Source: Nitrospiraceae bacterium (GTDB taxonomy: Bacteria > Nitrospirota > Nitrospiria > Nitrospirales > Nitrospiraceae). Taken from it: a stretch of DNA of 64,000 nucleotides. The notes beneath the pieces were generated by a model, which saw nothing but the letters and a program-made list of their open reading frames with translations, had not been told where the DNA came from and ran no database searches. Position numbers and translations under genes: made by a program. The DNA is taken from positions 62,001 through 126,000 of the forward strand of contig CAKKRK010000020.1 in NCBI GenBank assembly GCA_919902665.1, in the 5' to 3' direction. Numbering within the stretch: position 1 is the first letter of the stretch; each line of letters opens with the position of its first letter. Shown here one piece after another: positions 60,434 through 64,000 of the stretch.

Positions 60434-60461
60434 TCAAGTTTTCAAACCGCCACGCCGATAC
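60434..60461 (+). promoter_or_regulatory. Sigma-28 promoter of the excisionase-like regulator
   Basis: TCAAGTTT, 12 bases, GCCGATAC. The -10 ends 11 bases before the ATG at 60472, so the predicted transcript starts about 4 bases before the start codon and there is no room for a Shine-Dalgarno sequence. Confidence 0.7.
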
Positions 60462-60471
60462 CTCAGTTGTC

Positions 60472-60705
60472 ATGAATAATGAAGTATCTACAGCAACGGC
60501 GATTCAGACCGAGGAAGTCACCGTACGAGAGGGAGAAATTCTCACGGTGATGGAGGTGGCTCGGTTCCTTCGGGTACCGAAGTCCACCGTCTATAAGCTT
60601 GCCCGAGTCGGTGACTTGCCGGCATCAAAAATCGGAAAGCACTGGCGGTTCCTTCGCCGTGACATCCATGAGTGGATGCATGGTCGGTCTCGACAAGCCT
60701 CGTAA
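60472..60705 (+). CDS. Excisionase/MerR-like helix-turn-helix protein
   Basis: A 77-residue DNA-binding protein. EILTVMEVARFLRVPKSTVY and KLARVGDLPASKIGKHWRFL, then RRDIHEWM, form the HTH_17/excisionase-family winged fold. No integrase or phage gene is nearby, so it is more likely a small regulator than a recombination factor. I start it at 60472 because the decayed paralogue begins with the same MNN at the same distance from its promoter; the frame is open from 60361. Confidence 0.85.
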   Translation: MNNEVSTATAIQTEEVTVREGEILTVMEVARFLRVPKSTVYKLARVGDLPASKIGKHWRFLRRDIHEWMHGRSRQAS

Positions 60706-61025
60706 CCGACGAGTGGCTGCCTTATTGATTGGCAGAAGGACTCGACGTTCCCACTCCTAGACGGCAAGGCGCCATGGTCATGAGTGGTGGGCATGATCCG
60801 ACCGGAGCCTGCCGCTTGGGAACACATCTTTCTCCACGCACGGCGACCCTGTCCCACCCATAGGAGAAAGTTTGCGCTGAGGCAAGCCATTCCGGCTCAG
60901 GTCGCTGGGCCAATGTGCCGATATTGGATGAAGCGCCGAGCGGTCGTGGAAAGATCCGACCATCCCATTCTGGATAGACCGTCGGACCTCGTCGCTGTGA
61001 CTGTAGAGTAAAAAAAGGAGACGTT
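60706..61025. other. Intergenic region before cheY
   Basis: No gene supported in 320 bp. It holds the sigma-28 promoter at 60897-60924 and a ribosome site AAAAAAGGAG just before cheY. Confidence 0.6.
60897..60924 (+). promoter_or_regulatory. Sigma-28 promoter for cheY-cheZ-motA-motB
   Basis: TCAGGTCG, 12 bases, GCCGATAT. The -10 is good, the -35 weaker. Predicted start near 60931, leader about 95 bases. Confidence 0.6.
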
Positions 61026-61406
61026 ATGCCAGCCGATCCAAGTATGAAGATCCTGGTGGTCGATGACATGGTGACGATGAGGAGAATCGTCAAAAATATC
61101 CTGAAACAGTTGGGATTCGCCAATATTGAAGAAGCCGAAAACGGACAGGAAGGGCTGCAAAAACTGCGGGCCGATACGTTCGGATTTGTGGTATCCGACT
61201 GGAACATGCCGGTCATGACGGGTATCGACATGCTCCGAGCCATTCGGGCGGATGAAAAGCTCAAAGCCATTCCTGTGCTGATGGTGACGGCCGAGGCTCA
61301 ACAAAGCAACCTTATTGAAGCGGTGCAGGCGGGCGTCAGCAATTACATCGTGAAACCCTTTACGGCTGAGACGATGCAGGAAAAGCTCGGCAAGATATTC
61401 AAATAG
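61026..61406 (+). CDS. cheY: Chemotaxis response regulator CheY
   Basis: Single receiver domain of 126 residues that, when phosphorylated, binds FliM. The acidic pair is in [18 protein letters not shown], the phospho-acceptor is Asp58 in [18 protein letters not shown] supplies the switch Thr, and [10 protein letters not shown] the Lys. The sequence is close to enterobacterial CheY. Followed by cheZ, its phosphatase. Confidence 0.97.
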   Translation: MPADPSMKILVVDDMVTMRRIVKNILKQLGFANIEEAENGQEGLQKLRADTFGFVVSDWNMPVMTGIDMLRAIRADEKLKAIPVLMVTAEAQQSNLIEAVQAGVSNYIVKPFTAETMQEKLGKIFK

Positions 61407-61440
61407 TCCGTGGGCATGAGGGTGGCCGTCAGAACTTGTA

Positions 61441-62046
61441 ATGAATGATGGAGGTAGCGTGGAAAACGGCGGGCATAAATTATACGAAGAGCTCGGCGAA
61501 TTAGCTCGTTTCGTCAAAGACACGATGAGGACCCTCTCGGAGGCCAGTCCTCAGCTCTCGTCCAGCAGTGTGCAGCTTCCGGCGGCTGCGGCTCACTTGA
61601 GCGATCTCAAACAAATGACGGAGGACGGGACACTGGAAGTGATGCGCCTGACGGAGATGATTCAGGATGGTCACGGGCAGATCGCCAAAGATCTCTCCGC
61701 CGTCATCGAGATCCTGCGGGCGATGGATTGCAAGTCACTTGTGGAACGACTTGAGAAGGTGTCGTCCGTTCTGCTGCAGGACGACAAGCATCTGACGGAG
61801 ATCATGACCGCCCTGTCCTTTCAAGACTTAGTCGCGCAGCGAGTGAAGAAACTTGTGGCGATTCTCGATGAAGTCCAAGGCAAGCTGGTGGAACTCGTCG
61901 TCATCTTCGGACTCCAGCAGAGTGGCAATGGGTCGACCGCCTCCGGAACCGCAGGCGACCTGCTCAAACAACTCGAGGCATCGAACACGACCGCCATGAA
62001 ACAACAGGTCGCTGACGATATCCTGGCTCAGTTCGGATTCAAATGA
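61441..62046 (+). CDS. cheZ: CheY-P phosphatase CheZ
   Basis: A 201-residue helical protein. The active-site helix reads IMTALSFQDLVAQRVKKLVA, with the catalytic Gln; the C-terminal KQQVADDILAQFGFK is the CheY-binding tail. A GTG at 61459 preceded by GGAGG is an alternative start with very short spacing. CheZ is found mainly in Proteobacteria-like systems, so this pair suggests a classical two-state motor. Confidence 0.92.
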   Translation: MNDGGSVENGGHKLYEELGELARFVKDTMRTLSEASPQLSSSSVQLPAAAAHLSDLKQMTEDGTLEVMRLTEMIQDGHGQIAKDLSAVIEILRAMDCKSLVERLEKVSSVLLQDDKHLTEIMTALSFQDLVAQRVKKLVAILDEVQGKLVELVVIFGLQQSGNGSTASGTAGDLLKQLEASNTTAMKQQVADDILAQFGFK

Positions 62047-62058
62047 GGCGCTTGCATC

Positions 62059-62829
62059 ATGGATATTGCAACCATACTCGGGCTGGTGTTGGCGTTGGGC
62101 TCCATTATCGGAGGCCAAATACTGGAGGGTGGGCACATCGGCTCGATTATGCAGCTCACGGCCTTCATCATCGTGATCGGCGGGACGTTCGGAGCGATTT
62201 GTGTGCAGAATCCGCTGTCGGTGGTCATGAAGGCGTTCAGTTCCCTGTCTCTGGCGATCGCAGGCCCCCATATCGACAATAAGGGAACCATCAAGTTGAT
62301 CCTGGATCTTGCAAACGTCTCACGGAAACAAGGGTTGCTAGCACTTGAGGGCAAACTCAAAGACATCAAAGATCCCTTCATGAAGAAGGGAATCCAGCTC
62401 ATCGTCGATGGAACCGATCCGAAAGCCGTGCACGAGATCCTTGAGATTGAGGTGGAACACCATGAGGAGCAAGGCGTCCATGCGGCCAAGGTATGGGAAG
62501 CCGCGGGTGGGTACGCACCGACCGTCGGCATTATCGGCGCGGTGCTCGGGCTGATTCACGTGATGGAGAATCTGGCCGATCCCTCAAAACTGGGTGGCGG
62601 TATTGCGGTGGCGTTCGTCGCTACGGTCTACGGCGTGGGAGCAGCCAACCTCTTTTTCTTGCCGCTGGCCAATAAGATCAAGTTCAAGTTGAAGGAGGAA
62701 GCCGGGTCACGCAACGTCATCATCATGGGACTGGTAGGACTGGCCCAGGGTGAAAACCCCCGATTGCTGCAGGAGAAGCTGGAAAGCTTTCTTCCCCACA
62801 GCGAACGCACGAAGGAAGCGAAAAAATGA
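62059..62829 (+). CDS. motA: Flagellar stator protein MotA
   Basis: Ion-channel stator subunit, 256 residues with four membrane segments (about 1-22, 30-50, 148-170, 180-200). VSRKQGLLALEGKLKDIKDP carries the charged residues (Arg89, Glu97) that touch FliG; GGYAPTVGIIGAVLGLIHVM and the following Pro-containing helix line the channel. Twelve bases after cheZ. Confidence 0.95.
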   Translation: MDIATILGLVLALGSIIGGQILEGGHIGSIMQLTAFIIVIGGTFGAICVQNPLSVVMKAFSSLSLAIAGPHIDNKGTIKLILDLANVSRKQGLLALEGKLKDIKDPFMKKGIQLIVDGTDPKAVHEILEIEVEHHEEQGVHAAKVWEAAGGYAPTVGIIGAVLGLIHVMENLADPSKLGGGIAVAFVATVYGVGAANLFFLPLANKIKFKLKEEAGSRNVIIMGLVGLAQGENPRLLQEKLESFLPHSERTKEAKK

Positions 62830-62934
62830 TGTCGTTCGTGAAGCCGGCTTCGACTCAGCGAGGCGAGCGACTCTCGTGTCTCGTGGACGCCATGAAGAGG
62901 GCTGACTCACACCCTTCACCTTTCACGGTCGTCA

Positions 62935-63783
62935 ATGGCGAAGCATAAACACGAAGAGCATGAAAATCACGAGCGGTGGTTGGTTTCCTATGCCGACTTT
63001 ATTACGTTGCTGTTTGCGTTCTTTGTTGTGATGTACTCGATCTCGTCCGTCAATGTGGGGCGGTATCGGACCGTCAGCGAATCGATCAAGGCGGCGCTGA
63101 ATCCACTCTCTAATCATTCTGGAGAAAACCGGATCATCAACATCGGCGAGGCCAAATCGGTTCAGCAGGGGCGAAACCCATCCGATGCCAAGCAGACGGT
63201 TCTTCGACACCTCAATAAGCAGATCCAGGCTATCAGCGACAAGCAAGTGAAGGACCTGGTGGCGTTCGTCACTGTCGTCCAGAAAATCAATGGAGATATT
63301 GTGATTAGGATTCCAGACAGACTGCTGTTCAATAGCGGTGAAGGGACGGTTCGAGCTGAAGCGTTGCCATTTCTCGAAGGATTGGGCGGTGTCATCCTGG
63401 AATTGAACCGCCATACGCGTGTCGAAGGCCATACCGATAACGTCCCGATCAGGACGGCGCTGTTTCCGTCCAATTGGGAATTGTCCTCGACACGGGCGGT
63501 GATGGTGGTGCGGGTGCTGTCGGAGCTCTACGGAGTACCGGCGGATCACCTGGCGGCCGTCGGGCATGCCGACACCAGGCCCATCACGGCCAATTCAGAT
63601 GCGGAACAGAGGGCCAAGAATCGCCGAGTGGAGGTCGTCATTCTTGAACAGGCTCCGCCCGCTCCTGTCCTCGAGACGGGAAACAGCGCGGACGCGTTCG
63701 GACGATCGACGGAGGATGTGCCGCAGAGCGCGTCGCAGTTTGTTCCGGAACTATCCGGCGAGGGGCAATCGCCAACGCCATAG
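62935..63783 (+). CDS. motB: Flagellar stator protein MotB
   Basis: Peptidoglycan-anchored stator subunit, 282 residues. The single membrane helix WLVSYADFITLLFAFFVVMY holds the ion-binding Asp21. The C-terminal OmpA-like domain has VEGHTDNVPIRTALFPSNWE, LSSTRAVMVVRVLSELYGVP and NRRVEVVI. No clear ribosome site lies before the ATG at 62935; it follows motA after 105 bp that contain no other gene. Confidence 0.95.
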   Translation: MAKHKHEEHENHERWLVSYADFITLLFAFFVVMYSISSVNVGRYRTVSESIKAALNPLSNHSGENRIINIGEAKSVQQGRNPSDAKQTVLRHLNKQIQAISDKQVKDLVAFVTVVQKINGDIVIRIPDRLLFNSGEGTVRAEALPFLEGLGGVILELNRHTRVEGHTDNVPIRTALFPSNWELSSTRAVMVVRVLSELYGVPADHLAAVGHADTRPITANSDAEQRAKNRRVEVVILEQAPPAPVLETGNSADAFGRSTEDVPQSASQFVPELSGEGQSPTP

Positions 63784-63877
63784 GTGGGGTTCGCATTTCA
63801 TGCAGTCGGCACTCAAGTCTTGATCCTCAGCAGCCGACAATAGGATTCAGTACTTTCAGTCAGGAGGGGCTTGCGCT

Positions 63878-64000
63878 ATGGCCACGGAATCATCATCCCC
63901 GCAACCATCCCAGGCGGATGATCAGAACCCCAGACATCTCGCTCCGAAAGGGGATATCACTATTTTCGAAGCGAGTGAATTCAAAGACGCGCTGACGAAG
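63878..64000 (+). CDS. STAS-domain protein, cut by window edge
   Basis: An open frame of 41 codons running off the right edge, with CAGGAGGGG ahead of its ATG. After a polar start it reads GDITIFEASEFKDALTK, the opening of a STAS domain as in anti-sigma antagonists and small scaffold proteins of chemotaxis clusters. A cheA-type gene would be expected next, but that is outside the window. Confidence 0.65.
   Translation, partial: MATESSSPQPSQADDQNPRHLAPKGDITIFEASEFKDALTK

Noticed and set aside
60472-60705. Excisionase call as evidence for a prophage or integrative element
   Set aside because: No integrase, attachment repeat, tRNA or phage gene nearby; a decayed paralogue with a sigma-28 promoter points to motility regulation.
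60720-60740. TGGCTGCCTTATTGA as a sigma-54 promoter for cheY
   Set aside because: The -12 element lacks GC, and a better sigma-28 site lies between it and cheY.
1-64000. CRISPR arrays, rRNA and tRNA genes, insertion sequences
   Set aside because: None seen on either strand: no regularly spaced repeats, no tRNA cloverleaf, no transposase frame.

Overview
This window is almost entirely a flagellar motility super-cluster from a Gram-negative bacterium. P-ring, L-ring and lipoprotein genes show the Gram-negative envelope. Gene order and content (CsrA/FliW next to flgKL, a FliS/FliT pair, small excisionase-like regulators, and a nonulosonic-acid glycosylation island beside the flagellin) look most like Nitrospira (Nitrospirota). 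That genus is an inference from general resemblance, not a database match.

Layout. 1-1400: a hypothetical gene and an orphan XRE antitoxin-like gene. 1402-5709: fliK-flgD-flgE (hook length and hook). 6015-16685: fliL-M-N-O-P-Q-R, flhB-A-F-G and fliA (switch, export gate, placement GTPase/ATPase, sigma-28), a run probably started by a sigma-54 promoter. 17335-22364: flgF-G-A-H-(small ORF)-I-J (distal rod, P- and L-rings), with a good sigma-54 promoter. 22452-28083: flgM-N-K-L-csrA-fliW, with a sigma-28 promoter. 28156-32303 (minus): a hybrid histidine kinase and an HD-GYP phosphodiesterase. 32547-33275: a PilZ-type protein divergent from them. 33596-48260: a glycosylation island with a nonulosonate (sialic/legionaminic/pseudaminic-like) pathway, two DUF115/Maf-type proteins, a radical-SAM protein and a sialidase-like protein. 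48471-54069: fliC-flaG-fliD-fliS-fliT. 54370-56413: decayed copies of a response-regulator/GGDEF gene, a PilZ gene, an excisionase-like gene and fliS. 56456-63783: degenerate GGDEF protein, PilZ protein, soluble chemoreceptor-like protein, a second FlhG/MinD-like ATPase (minus), excisionase-like regulator, cheY-cheZ-motA-motB. A STAS-domain gene runs off the right edge.

Regulation. Two promoter classes can be read by eye. Sigma-54 sites (TGGCAT-N5-TTGC) precede fliL and flgF, with weaker candidates before fliK and the glycosylation island. Sigma-28 sites (about TCAAGTTC-N11/12-GCCGATAA) precede flgM, fliC, fliD, cheY, the HD-GYP gene, the adjacent PilZ gene and both excisionase-like copies. 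The window therefore carries an early (sigma-54) and late (sigma-28/FlgM) hierarchy. A CsrA/FliW post-transcriptional switch is also encoded here, and the long fliC leader contains CsrA-like GGA sites. No sigma-54 activator gene is visible.

Most notable: (i) evidence that two tandem filament modules collapsed into one, leaving fused pseudogenes; (ii) a late-class excisionase-like regulator whose sigma-28 promoter lies at the same very short distance from the start codon in both copies; (iii) divergent sigma-28 promoters driving a c-di-GMP phosphodiesterase operon and a PilZ gene; (iv) a flagellin-linked nonulosonate island with an unexpected radical-SAM enzyme and an unsecreted sialidase-like protein.
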